Of a stretch of 64,000 nucleotides of DNA, positions 1-11,284 are shown in pieces. The DNA lies in assembly GCA_930367215.1 (NCBI GenBank), contig OV884059.1, forward strand, positions 27,800,945 through 27,864,944, written 5' to 3'. The first letter of the stretch is position 1; each line of letters opens with the position of its first letter. The DNA is from Pollenia angustigena (taxonomy: Eukaryota > Arthropoda > Insecta > Diptera > Polleniidae). Position numbers and translations under genes: made by a program. The notes beneath the pieces were generated by a model, which saw nothing but the letters and a program-made list of their open reading frames with translations, was not told where the DNA came from and made no database searches.

Positions 1-1176
1 AAAAAAAAAAATTATGTTTCTTAAACGACTGCGCATATAAGAAAAAAGTTTGAAGAAAATTTTATTGCGGAATTTTTTAGTTTTTTCAATAAGTTAAATG
101 CTGTGCAACCTCCTCCATTTTCAAAATAACGCTATAACTCGAAAACCAGAGCCAACATAAAAAAACGGCGGGCACCACTGGATTCAGCTTACCCGAATTA
201 TGTCAAAACGCCATGTGGCAGGCTTGTTTGTTTTTTCAACTAGCATAGTGTTATAATGCATATTTAAAATAGTTTTAAGACCACCGCTTCATTACCAAAA
301 AGTAGACAGCGATGGATATACATAAATATTACGTGTCGATTTTTTTCAAAAAATTAAAAAATAAAAATTTTGAATTAATACTCTCTTTATGATCAAGCAA
401 AATATTTGACATGCTTATTAATAAAAAACTATTTTTGTTGTTTTTTATAACTAAAATTTTTCATAAACGAATTCGTCGTACTTGATAACCCAGATGGTAT
501 TAATTCAAAATATTTATTTTTTTCCCTTTTTGGAAAATATTAACACATAATAAATATTCATATCTACCCGCTGCAAAAATGTCATGCTATTTTGTTCACT
601 TTTTGATAACGAAAAATTAAAAAATTTTTCTTGTTGACTTTTAATAAATAAAATTCGACTTCGGTACGTCCGAATTTACCCAATTCGATCGAACTTTAGC
701 TTCGGCATCGGTTTTAAAAAATACTTAGTAAAAAGAAAGAACATTTTTAAATCAAGAATCTCTATATCAAATAAAATTTCATAAATTTAATTTAAATCTG
801 ATTATAAGTTTTATTAATATTAAAATCTAATGTATCTTTGTTATATTAAACAAATTTCCATAAAAACAATCCCAATTTTGTTTTAAAATGGCGCTTTTAT
901 AAACAAAAGCTCTATTAATAAAATCAATGCGATATAAAACTACTAATGCTAGATTGGCATTACTATTTCTAAACATTGTTTCACATACGAAAACATCATG
1001 TTATTTTATTAACCTTTACCTTATCAATAACAGTGCATTTATTTACACTCAACAAACTGTTAACTCTTAACATTTGTTTACATTTTTAACAGTTTAGTAA
1101 GATAATAGCGCGAAGGGATGATAAAGTCAGTACAACTGCACTTATGTCAGTACTTTTAGCATTGCAAAAGTACTAA
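1..1176. other. AT-rich intergenic DNA, no gene seen
   Basis: Very AT-rich DNA with poly-A and poly-T runs. No open reading frame with coding character and no clear inverted repeat with both ends was seen here. Confidence 0.6.
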
Positions 1177-2191
1177 AGTACACTCAGGTCTCGTTTTATA
1201 AGGATTAAAATTTATGCGATTTTTAAATTTACGATTTTTTTTTTAATTTTTACGGTTTTTGAAATTTGAGATGTTTTTTAAGCTTTTTTACCGTTTTTAA
1301 ATTAACCCAAGCTTGCATCATTGATATAATCGTTATAGCTTGTTTTATTTTGTGTTTTTATATTTTATATGCATAGCCGATACGTATGTGTGTATGAGTG
1401 TTTTTAAACTAATGAAGAGCACATAATATAAGTTTTACAACGAAGGCTAACTTCGGTAAAAATAGAATAAAAAATTAGGTGGAATTTGGAAAAATTTAAA
1501 TTTAAACTCGTTCTTTTCTGCCTTTTACCGTACAACATTGTAATAACCACATGTTCGAGTGTAAAGAAATTTGCATAACTTTAAAACTAATAGAGGTGCC
1601 ATAATACAACTTTTACAATATGATAAGGACGTTAATGTCAATTAAGATTAAAACAAATTAGAACTAAGTTGGAAAATTTTGGATTTAAATTCGTCATTTC
1701 CGGTTTTGCAGATAAAATTTTTTTTTTCAAATTAATTTCTTTTATATAAAAATCAATTGATTTTCTATAACAATAAAAATTTTTTTCGTTTGATTAGTTT
1801 TTAGTTTGAAATAATAATTAAAAAAAAATTTTTTGAAAACGGCAACACTTTACCACCCCGTAACTCGACAAATAAACATCATAGAAAATAAATATTTCGC
1901 ACACTTATTCAAATCTACTAGAACTATAGTTATGCCAAATATAAAGAAAATAAAGGAAACAAAATAGTTTAATTCTGTTGTCCACTTCACATATGCATAA
2001 ATATTTGTTGATTTGTTTTATGCGATTTTGTTTTAATTTTTTTATTTAAAATTTGAATTTATGCGGGTTTTCAGAACTTTGGAACGAATCATCAGTTTTT
2101 ATATGAAGCTAGAGTATCGTTTTATGCGAATTCAATTTATGCGATTTTTTTTTGGAACGCATCTATCGCATAAAACGAGACCTGAGGGTAC
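1177..2191. repeat. Foldback element, about 1 kb, TIR with AGTAC.CTCAGGTCTCG
   Basis: The left end (agtacactcaggtctcg, then ttttata) is the reverse complement of the right end (cgagacctgagggtact). The interior near both ends also carries 'tttatgcgatttttt'. No transposase frame is visible, so this looks like a nonautonomous inverted-repeat element. The superfamily cannot be assigned. Confidence 0.65.
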
Positions 2192-2854
2192 TACTCCAAT
2201 TACATGTTAAGTGCAATTTAACATTTTCGGACGCTTTAACATTGAAACTTTTTGGTCTAAAGTTGGTGAATTTTAAAATGAAAATAATATGCTAATGTTT
2301 TCTTATATCAGTAGAGTTACCAAATGATTATTGTCTATATCACATTTGGCGGCGAATACAGAACGGATGATAAGAAGGACATAGCAAGGAAATCGCCATT
2401 TTGTAAATACATTGTCAAATTTAATTCAGACAAAATTAAAGTGCAATACCATCAGACATTAAACTATGGGCTAGGTATTGCACTTTATGAACTTTGTTAT
2501 TGCGTTAAAAAAATTGGAATTTTTTCAACTTTTTTTAGAATTTATTAGAATCATGTAAAGTGCGTTTAAAATTAAGCAATACATCGTCTATTTTTCAAAA
2601 CCGAAAGAAATGGACATACACGATTGCCCATTAAAAAAAGTATGTAAGTATGTGTTACACACTAAAATTTCCGTCTGCTGTTTTTGTTATGGAAACAAAA
2701 TCTCGCTAATGTCGAAAAGTAGAATGTAAACGCACTAAATTTCGTTTCAATTCAAATCAAAAAGAAATTTACTTTCAAAGACAATATATTTTGGACTTGT
2801 TACTCTAAAAAAAGCAAGCTAAAAAGTATTCGTCGAAATTCCTAATTTACTTAA
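2192..2854. other. AT-rich intergenic DNA, no gene seen
   Basis: Only a 74-codon random frame (2324-2548) without recognisable motifs. Nothing else is seen. Confidence 0.5.
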
Positions 2855-2970
2855 TGCCTGGCCTACAATGTCGAAAAGAAAACTTATTTCGTATATTTAC
2901 ATTGAAAACAAAATCAAATATTAGTATTTAATTATTATTTTCATTGTTTTAGTTATTTTGGGCCAGGCAG
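2855..2970. repeat. Small inverted-repeat element (TGCCTGGCC ends)
   Basis: Ends tgcctggcc and gggccaggca are inverted copies about 115 bp apart. The left half (acaatgtcga, then a stretch ending acattgaaaacaa) recurs at 58588-58650 near elav, which marks this as a dispersed family. Confidence 0.5.
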
Positions 2971-3036
2971 TTCATTTTATATTTCAAATATTAAATGTAT
3001 GGTACAAGTGAATTTCAATGTATAATGTAAAAACAA

Positions 3037-3722
3037 GTAAGAAAGTATAGTCGGTCAAGCCCGACCATATACCCTACACCACAGTATTAAAAAACACATC
3101 ATACTTATATGTCCATATATATATGGATTTATCTATGTTTACAAGTCATTAAAATCGGTTTAAAAGTTTGTGAGAGGCAGAAATTGCCTCTACCTCCTCT
3201 TGTGGTTCTATTTTTGAAAAACTGTATAGCTTATGTGTCCATATAGATCTATGTTTTGAATTTCATTAAAATCGGTTTGAGAGGCAGAAATTGGCCCTAT
3301 CTCCCCTCGTGGTCCTATTTTTTTAAAATGCATCCCTTTTGTGTCCATAAAAATATGGTTCTATGTATGTTTTAAATTTCATTGAAATCGGTTTGATAGT
3401 TCCTGAGAGGAAGAAATATCCCCCTATCTTCCCTCGTGGTCCTACGATTTGGCTGATTTTCAATAGGCTTGGTCCTTGTGCCAATAAAAACCTATGTCCC
3501 AAATTTTATCAAATTATCTCCAAAATTGCGACCTGTACTTTGCGCACAAGGTTACATGGACAGCCAGCCAGCCGGACGGACATCGTTAGTTCGACTCAGA
3601 AAGTGGTTCTGAGTCGATCGGTAACTTTATGGTGGGTCTAGGACCAATACTTTAAGGCGTTACACACATCAGCACAAATGCATAATGCCCTCTCCACTAT
3701 TGTGGTGTGGGTATAACTAGTA
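3037..3722. repeat. Dispersed repeat with internal ~115-bp tandem units
   Basis: Starts aaacaagtaagaaagtatag and ends gtggtgtgggtataactag. Inside, three diverged units repeat the phrases 'attaaaatcggttt', 'gaggcagaaatt' and 'cccctcgtggtcctat'. A relative in the opposite orientation ends at about 49,305 (acaagtaagggtgctatat on the minus strand). A further 3'-end-like fragment lies at 16,676-16,722. The class is unknown. Confidence 0.5.
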
Positions 3723-4186
3723 AAAAAAAATATGTTTTGGTTTGTGGTACAAATTAAGTCAAAAAATACAATGTTTAATTGAATTAAGTACAATTTTGAA
3801 AATGTAATTTATCATCCCTGATAGCGTGAGCTTCATATGTTATTATAACATTTACAGCGTTGCTTTTTTTATGTTATACTTTGAAAATTAAAATATGTAT
3901 GTATAAGTGAATGATCTTTTTTAAAAAACTCTTATACTCTTAAAGTACGTGACTTGTTTTTGTTTTTTAATACCGGTCTCTTATTGCGTTTCCTCTCCTC
4001 TTATTTATTTATTTTTGTTCATTTTAAATTTAAAAGAAAGCGGTTATTGGCATTGAAAATTATTAAATAAATTTTTCTTTATCTTATTATTTTTTCTGTT
4101 GACATTATTAGTCATCGTTAATTATATTTTTCTATGATAGTGGTTTTTTATGTTGGGATGTAAGTAAATACTTATAGTATGTGTGT

Positions 4187-5771
4187 CAGTGTTGAAAAAT
4201 TCAGTACTTTGGTACTTTTTTCAGTACTTTTTCATATAAAAAATACCGCAGTACCCCCGCGTTGTTTTCAGTACTTTTTTATCCAATGAGCTTTTTAACT
4301 CTTAACTTTTTAAATGTAATAATTTCGATAGCAGGTTTTGGTCATCATGTGTTTGTTGCAAAATTTATGTTGTTGTATTTTAAAAACATGTAATGACGGT
4401 TACATTGAAATGCAAAGCGTGGGCGCCAGGATTCAAATTTTGCTTTCCAGAATGGGATATTTGTTCTTACAAGTGGCAAGAAAATTTTTAAGAAGGGGTG
4501 CATTGGATAATTTAAATGAAAACCATATCTATAGAAATATGCAATCAATGTTAAGGAAATGGTTTATAAAGTAAAAGAAACTGCGAAATCATTTTATTGG
4601 ACAATTTGCGAAACATTAAGAACTAAATTTTGTTTTGAAAATAAAACCTTAGAAGTGGTAATCAGCTTCACTCCAGAAAATATTGTTTCTGGAAAAATCA
4701 ATAGCATAATACTGTTGTTATTAATGTTATTTACAAACGATAGAGAAAGCTATAATAATATCAATTCTCAATTCCGTGTTCTATGTTTGATGACATTTCA
4801 CATATTGCTTTTGGTTTTTTAGCGATACTACATTGCTGAGCATCAATTAAAGCACATTTTAAAATGCAAAATTATGTTAAAAGCAAAGGAAGAAATCGTT
4901 TACACGTAGAAACTGTTTCAAGTTTGATAAAAACCAAAGATATATTAAAATCAACTGGTAGTTGCTGTTGTAGTTATACTATTTCTGATGATCTCTTAAA
5001 GTAAATCTTCTTTATCGTATAACACTGAATTAAAAGCTTTATTTTTAAACATTAATGTTATTAATAACTGAAAGATTTACACCGTTATTACACTCTTCTA
5101 AAATCTTTAATTTTTTTTTATCAAAAGAAATTCTTTTTCGATTTGAAATCTCGTTTTCACAATGAACCACACAAAACTACTGAAACATTAACGAAAAAAG
5201 CAACGCATCACATGTGTTCTTTCAATACAAAGCAAAGAAGCCAAAAACACGCACAAAAATCTAACGGTTCAGTTACGATTTTTTTATTTTGCTTTGTCAT
5301 TCGTTAAATCGGATTAATTTTTTTTTTGCCATTCGCTATGCAAGGTAGTTAATGTAAAAATTGGTCCATTCGTTGTATCGGATATTCGTTATACCAGGCT
5401 TTGACTGTACCAGTATAAGTTAATGTTGACAAAAATAAAGTTACTTATTCATAAATATATCATATTCATAAATATATAAACTATTTCAAATATTTTTTTT
5501 TTAACAAATCGAAAAATCGAAATAAGAAAAGAAGTGCAATACTATAAAATGTGCAATAAATGAAATGGATGGGGCGCTTGACGCTTATGTATAACAGAAA
5601 TTTTATTTACATGTGTACCTCAAATATAAATACTGTTTGCTTTTAACTACTTAGATAACTGAATTCCAATAAAATATTTTTTTCCTGTTAACAAAAAGTA
5701 CCATTTAGTGGAAAAAATACTCTTTAAGTAGGAGTTCAGTACCATTTAAAAATTTAAATTTTGCAACACTG
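4187..5771. mobile_element. hAT-type element with 8-bp target duplication
   Basis: The element begins cagtgttgaaaaatt and ends ttgcaacactg, an inverted CAGTGTTG terminus of the kind common in hAT transposons. It is flanked on both sides by the 8-bp direct repeat atgtgtgt (4179-4186 and 5772-5779), the hAT-typical target duplication length. The interior has only short frames (4338-4574 and 4559-4822) with no recognisable hAT catalytic or zinc-finger motif, so it is nonautonomous or decayed. Internal copies of 'cagtactttggtac'-like sequence lie near both ends. Confidence 0.75.
5270..5408 (-). repeat. Possible pogo/Tigger-like terminal region
   Basis: Read on the minus strand it begins tacagtcaaagcctggtata and continues with repeated 'cgaat' motifs, resembling the start of pogo/Tigger elements. 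No matching left end was found, and it sits within the hAT-type element. This is a resemblance only. Confidence 0.3.
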
Positions 5772-5938
5772 ATGTGTGTACTTATGGCAGTGTTGCCAGA
5801 ATCCAAATTTAATTTTACACAGCTAAAGGCACAGATAGTTCTGACAACTTATCCAAATTTTTACAAATACTACACAAATCAAATTTTGAGTTTAATAATA
5901 TTTAACGATTTTTGCCAACGAATATACATATGTATACA

Positions 5939-6189
5939 GCAGCCGTATTCTGTAATTCGCTTAGCTAAAGCTAAATCTCGATCGCTAAAATGCCTTAGAG
6001 AACACAAAATTAAAAAATTGAAGCGATGAAATTTAAAGCTAAAATTGCGGCGAATTAAAATGGTATGGCATTGCCAAATTTAGCAATTCACGTTACAGAA
6101 TTACATTCGTAGCCAAAAACCGCTAAATAAATTTTTTAGATTTTTAGCGATAGAGATTTAGCTTAAGCGAATTACAGAATACGGCTGCA
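5939..6189. repeat. MITE with long TIR gcagccgtattctgtaattc
   Basis: The first 30 bases (gcagccgtattctgtaattc and on) are repeated inverted at the right end (gaattacagaatacggctgc). The element is 251 bp with no coding capacity. The ATTCTGTAA motif in its ends recurs in the ends of the 8751-9987 element. Confidence 0.7.
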
Positions 6190-6464
6190 GGTCGGCGCAA
6201 AATAGGCTATATTGTTTAAATTATTCATAGCTATTGTATTTATGCGATTATTATTAATTTTTTAATTGTTGAATTTTATTTTATATGTATGTAAGCTTGA
6301 AAAAGTGATATGATATAAGAGAATGAAAATCCGCAATGCAAATAAAATAGATTTAATTTTATGCCGTTCCGCACTGCGATTTTTTTACTTCAAAATCGTA
6401 TGAAAAACCGCACCGCAATAAATTATTGTTACATTATGTTCAGACTCATATGCGGTAGATCTTT

Positions 6465-7078
6465 TATGGTGGGGTGCTTTATGTCTCAATTCAAACGGAC
6501 ATAAATAAATAAATAAATAAAGCCATAATTTTGATATGGCCTTAAGTCTCATATCAATTTTAGTAGAATGGGACATAAAGCCATTATGGTTTTATGTCCC
6601 ATTTGATGTTTTGCGCAAGGACTTTCTCCTCCATGGTATAACAAACACCGGCTTCGCTTACTAAAGCTTCTCTGTATAGCCGGCCTTTGGGCGGGCGCAA
6701 GAATTTTTTCCTTTATGGTATAACAAGGCCTAATACGCAGAGAAGCTTTAGTTAGCGAAGCCGGTCTTTGCTATACAATAGAGGAGAAAATCCTTGCGCC
6801 CGGCCGAAGCCATGCTATGCAGAGAAGCTTTAGTTAGCGAAGCCGGGTTTTTTATACAATAGAGGAGAAAAGTTCATTGGGGACTTAGTTCATACCGCCA
6901 TTTTTGACATAAAACAGGGCGACATGAAACAACAATGCATTTTTTACATGAAATAGGGTGACATGCAACCATTATCAAAAATATGGCTTTATGTCTCATT
7001 TTTTGGAAAAAATTTATGGCGTTAAGTCCTATTATATTGAGACTTAATGGCATATGCCCTTATGTCAACCCCACCATA
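6465..7078. repeat. Foldback element with TATGGTGGGGT ends
   Basis: Left end tatggtggggt...tttatgtctcaatt and right end ...attgagacttaatgg...accccaccata are imperfect inverted copies. Internal subterminal copies of 'tttatgtcccat' also occur. Its middle is occupied by units of the 82-bp minisatellite. Confidence 0.6.
6612..6868. repeat. 82-bp minisatellite array, locus 1
   Basis: Contains about three units of the sequence gctatgcagagaagcttt...agcgaagccggt...ataccatagaggagaaaatcc...cgcccggccgaag. The first unit is on the minus strand and the following ones are on the plus strand. Related arrays lie at 13203-13408 and 50250-50412. The GC content is clearly higher than its surroundings. Confidence 0.75.
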
Positions 7079-7429
7079 TTTTATATATAGTAGATGCTTT
7101 TTGGCCGGTGGAAAAAAAATTATATTAAACGGTATGCGATCGGAAGAGCTTTAGACCTTATCGCTTATTTAGAAAATGTTTCAGTTAGACCTATAAAGCA
7201 TTAAGAGTTGCAGAAAATGGCCATCTACATTTCGAAGTATATACCTTATATGGTTCAGTTGATAGGCTGTTAAAGCTTAAGCTTCTAAAAAAAAATTTTA
7301 TGTAGATGAAAAAAGTATTGGTTTTAGATGCACAAATACCACCCACAATTTTTAAGGGTGAAATATGCGGAGCGGGTAGTTATTGTTCAAAAACCAAAAA
7401 TTGGTTATTTTTGCGTTGATAAAAAGTAA

Positions 7430-7658
7430 AGCTTCGTACAGACGATGGTCAGATCTTACAATATTGTAAGCAGGCGTTACCAACAGCAAAATTTTTCTGA
7501 CAATGGTCCATTGTCAGATGCATTAATTTTGCACATCTGCAAATACAAATGAGCTTACAATGTTCACACAGTTGTAAGACATTTTAGCCAATTTTAATGC
7601 AATTTAAGCAACGCTGCTTACCAATATTGTAAGATTTGACAATCGTCTGTACGAAGCT
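7430..7658. mobile_element. Harbinger-like MITE, copy 1 (229 bp, TAA duplication)
   Basis: Terminal inverted repeats agcttcgtacagacgat and atcgtctgtacgaagct are flanked on both sides by TAA. A 3-bp TWA duplication is typical of PIF/Harbinger elements. A second copy of identical length lies at 9327-9555. There is no coding capacity. Confidence 0.75.
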
Positions 7659-7659
7659 T

Positions 7660-8114
7660 AACCATAATGGAAACAAAGTACACATTGGAAAAAATAACCA
7701 ATTCTGGTTAAAAGTAACCAAAACGGCAACACTGCTTGAATGGTATTACTTGTTGTGTAAATATGTATGCACATATGTAGATGCCAGAGAGGGGAATCTT
7801 ACGAAAATCAAGTAGAGGATTTTCATAAAAATCGCAATGTAAAATAACTTAATTAAGCCTTGTTTTTTAAATTTATTTTTACATAAAAATAGTAAAAACT
7901 TTTTGTTTGTTTTAAAATTTTATTCCAGTTATGTATTTAAAGAATGTGTATGTATTTATTATAGTATAACCATCATTATGGAGAGTTGTCAACATCTACA
8001 TATGAAATGTCAAACAACGACATCTTACTTAACTGCAAATACATACTTATTTAAATTATAACATATGAAGGTATTTCGCACTTATTAATTGTAAACTAAC
8101 TTATAAATAATTTG
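7660..8114. other. AT-rich intergenic DNA, no gene seen
   Basis: Low-complexity AT-rich sequence with short tatgtatg microsatellite-like stretches. No frame or element boundary is recognised. It begins near a cagtgttgcc-like motif (about 7725-7735) that may be a stray hAT-like end. Confidence 0.4.
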
Positions 8115-8345
8115 AAGATCATAGCATTACCAACCAAAAAGGAAATTTATTTTCAAAAATTGAGAAATACATCTATTTTCAACTTGCTTTAAACGTTTTT
8201 GTCAAATGTTTTTGAAATGTGGATTGTAATAAAACGTGAGACCTAAATAAAAAACTATTTTAGTTTTGTAAATCCATATTTCATTAAATTTTGAATTGCA
8301 TATCAAAGGCTCGACTTCCTGTTTGGTGGGAAATCATTCAGCGCT
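8115..8345. repeat. Dispersed repeat, copy 1
   Basis: Shares a diverged stretch with 33715-34215: 'ttttcaaaaattgagaaata', 'ttttcaacttgct', 'aaatgtttttgaaatgtgga' and 'catatcaaaggctcgacttc' occur in the same order and strand. There is no terminal structure or coding frame. Confidence 0.5.
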
Positions 8346-9135
8346 TGCAAATGTTTTAAAAATCAGCAGTCTAATTTTATGTTTGTTGTCTTCGTTGGAA
8401 AATCGGTGTACTTCTCATTAACACAAATAAAAAGCAAAGTGCATTTTTTGTTAAGCATAAATCGAGAACGCCTACACAAATACAAAAAAAACAGATGATT
8501 TTTAATATAATCGCCTCTAGGGATCTTTATGATCTTAATTTTAATGCAGCCTATTAACCATACGAATTGTTGTTTATCAGCTGAATAAAAAATGTACATA
8601 TATTCATTCAACTGACGATCAATCAACTTGGCTATAAAATTGTAACGTGTGATGCCAGTTTTTTTTTTTTTTATTTGTATTTTGACGGTGTATCGTGTGA
8701 TTTTTTAGCTATTATCTTTTGGGCAACACTGGTTTAAACAGCTGTAGAGGGATTCTGTAACTTTTAACAATAACAACAGTTGTTATAATTGTCAACCTGT
8801 TTTGTTGTTTGCACTAACGATTATGTGATTCTGTAAATTGATGTTAACAACATAGATAAAAATTAACGTCAAGTGGCATCACTGTCAAAAAATGGCAAAA
8901 TACGGAAAAACACAAAGAGGAATAAAAAAAACAAATAAAATTATTAAAACTAAACAGAATTTTTTTTAGTTTTTTGTTTTTTTTAAGAAGATAAGCCAAA
9001 CATTTTACTATTAAATTAAATGCAAATTATTTAATTGCCATTTTTAAGTTATATTATTTCTTTTAACTAAATATCTTTTATTTTTTCGACATTTAACAAT
9101 AAATAAACAACACTAAAAAAGTTGTCGTTTATAGC

Positions 9136-9795
9136 CTTTTCACACTTGTCAACATTTAACATCTATTTGCGAAGATGTGGAAATTTTCCCATTAGAAATA
9201 CATAGGGCTAAAAATCTTAATTTTTCTACATCTTTACAGAATGTTACTATCTCATTTTGTTCCCTTTTACATTTTTCGATTCTTTTAGTGTCATCACTAG
9301 AAAAGTGGCAATAAATTCTGTTATTAAGCTTCGTACAGACGATGTTCAGATGTTTCAATATTGTAAGCAGGCGTTGCCAACAGCAATATTTTTCTGACAA
9401 TGGTCCATTGTCAGATGCATTAATTTTGCGCTTCTGCAAATACAAATGAGCTTACAACGTTCACACAGTTGTAAGACATTTTAGCCAATTTTAATGCAAT
9501 TTAAGCAACGCTGCTTACCAATATTGTAAGATCTGACCATCGTCTGTACGAAGCTTTATTGTGGAATGACTGATAAATTGCAGTTGCTTTGAAAGCAGCG
9601 TTACCATTTCTCAAGTTTTTTATTTTTTGCAAGCCTTATTTTGCTAAAATTATTAAACAAAATGAATTAGAAATACATTTTGAAATGTTGGTACTTTTGT
9701 AGAAAAAAAGTATTTAAAACAAATAAAAGTTTTTTTTTCAGAAATGGTGACATTTTTTGTTAATGGTAAATGTTAGATGTTTCAAGTGTGAACGC
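9136..9795. repeat. Inverted-repeat element nested in 8751-9987
   Basis: 'ttttcacacttgtcaacatt' at the left and 'atgtttcaagtgtgaacg' at the right are inverted counterparts. The 229-bp Harbinger-like element sits off-centre within it. The 98-codon minus frame here is an accident of the repeats. Confidence 0.5.
9327..9555. mobile_element. Harbinger-like MITE, copy 2 (229 bp, TTA duplication)
   Basis: Same ends as the element at 7430-7658 (agcttcgtacagacgat and its inverse) and the same length, flanked by TTA on each side. Most internal bases agree with copy 1, so the two insertions look comparatively recent. Confidence 0.8.
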
Positions 9796-10057
9796 GTATT
9801 TCACATTTTTAACATCTTCCAAGCGTTCCTCCGAAATGTATGCAAGTGTACAAAGGGTATACTTAACACAAACAGCTGACTTAACGATAACAAGTGCTGT
9901 TTAAATTGTTACAGAATAGCAAAATCGTTAATTTGATTGTTAATTTTTCTTAACAATGACAACTATTGTTAAAATTAATTACAGAATCGCACTACTGGCG
10001 CACGTTTCGTGTTTTGTTTCACTGTCAAACATCTTCAGTTTGGTCTATAATTTAACC

Positions 10058-10765
10058 ATGAATCGTCTTACAAACGAACAAGGCTTGCAAATTATTGAAT
10101 TTAATTATCAAAATGCGTGCTCTGTTAAGAAAGTTCATCGCGCGCTTCTTCCATTTTATGGTCAGTTTAATCGACCCACTGAAGCGGCTATTCGGTACGT
10201 TAATAAGCAGAATTGTCATTTTGGAGTTTAGATCAGCCAGAAGCATTGCAAGAGCCACCAATGCATCCAGAAAAAGTCACAGTTTGGTGCGGTTTATGGG
10301 CTGGTGGCATCATTGGACCGTACTTCTTCAAAGATGATGCGAATCGTAACGTAACTGTGAATGGTGAGCGCTACCGTGAGATGATATCCAACTTTTTTTT
10401 GCCCAAAATGCAAGAGCTCGACTTGCATGACATGTGGTTTCAACAAGACGGTGCCACATGCCACAATGGACTTATTTAGAGGCGAGTTCGGTGAACATTT
10501 TATTTCACGTTCGGGACCGGTCAATTGGCCGCCTAGATCGAGCGATTTAACGCATTTAGACTATTTTTTGTGGGGCTATGTTAAAGCTCATGTCTATACA
10601 CACATGCCCGCTTCAATTGATGCACTGGAAGACAACATTGAAGCATTTATTCATGAGATACCGGCCGAAATGTTGGAAAGAGTATGCCGAAATTGGACTA
10701 AGCAGATGGACCATTTGAGGCGCAGTCACGGTCGACATTTGCATGAAATAATCTTCAAACATTAA
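10058..10765 (+). pseudogene. Broken Tc1/mariner (rosa-like) transposase
   Basis: The first frame (from the ATG at 10058) starts MNRLTNEQG and shows the N-terminal helix-turn-helix region. It then jumps directly to the VNKQNC segment near the catalytic core, so the middle third of a normal ~340-residue mariner transposase is deleted. The rest is spread over two further frames, with frameshifts near 10215 and near 10465. Recognisable pieces are EKVTVWCGLWAGG, the second catalytic Asp in FQQDGATCH, and WPPRSSDLTHLDYFLWGY with the third catalytic Asp. The spacing of those Asp residues, about 37 codons now with a small deletion between them, fits the longer spacing of rosa-type mariners better than the 34 of classical mariner. 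The C-terminus MDHLRRSHGRHLHEIIFKH ends in a stop at 10765. It cannot make an active protein. Confidence 0.8.
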
Positions 10766-11001
10766 ATTATATGGACCGTACTATCGATTTAAATTAAGAT
10801 TTCATGCATTTTTCTGAATTTTATGTGTTTTTTTAACTTTCCTATAGCTCTTAAAAAATCACCCAATATAAGCAGCAACGTGCTAAGTGTATAAAAAAGA
10901 AGAAAAATGCAAACATTTTATTGAAGAATATGAAAAATCGGAATCGCATTGAAATTTCTTCTTTTTTTCATACATTTTGTTCACTTCGCACGATGTTGCT
11001 T

Positions 11002-11284
11002 AGTCTGAATTTACCACGTTTCATCTTTTGATGCTCAACTTCTTTTTAACTCCCTTTTAAACAGTCAGCAATCGGTTTCAACTTTTTTCTATTCAAAACA
11101 ACAACATTTTTTTTTTAACAGGGAATCAAAGAGAAAAAAGAAAATAAAAAAAATTACATGCAGCCATCGTTGTGCATATATCAACGAGAACAGCCATCTC
11201 CGTACTAACCCCCTTTCTTCTTTCTTCTCTCACCTAAAAACATAAGAGTTGAGCATCAAAAGATGAAACGTGTGAAATCAGACT
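11002..11284. repeat. Inverted-repeat element with TTGATGCTCAACT arms
   Basis: Arms 'acgtttcatcttttgatgct' and 'gcatcaaaagatgaaacgtg' are near-perfect inverted copies, bounded by agtctga and tcagact. The right half has a pyrimidine-rich run (ttcttctttcttctctcacc) resembling the core of the foldbacks at 16051, 21637, 37203 and 46892. Confidence 0.65.

Larger units (their letters stand above)
8751..9987. mobile_element. Foldback element with GATTCTGTAA ends, host of a nested set
   Basis: Left end gattctgtaacttttaacaa and right end ttgttaaaattaattacaga(atc) are inverted copies, followed inward by complementary 'acaacagttgtt'-like runs. It contains a second inverted-repeat element (9136-9795), which contains a Harbinger-like MITE (9327-9555). 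No transposase frame is seen. Confidence 0.6.

Noticed and set aside
4338..4822. hAT transposase fragments in the frames at 4338 and 4559
   Set aside because: No BED finger, RW or hATC-type motif could be recognised, so no function assigned.
5789..7735. Second hAT element between cagtgttgcc (5789) and ggcaacactg (7734)
   Set aside because: No matching 8-bp flanking duplication and three separate elements lie between; end words of this kind occur by chance and as solo relics.
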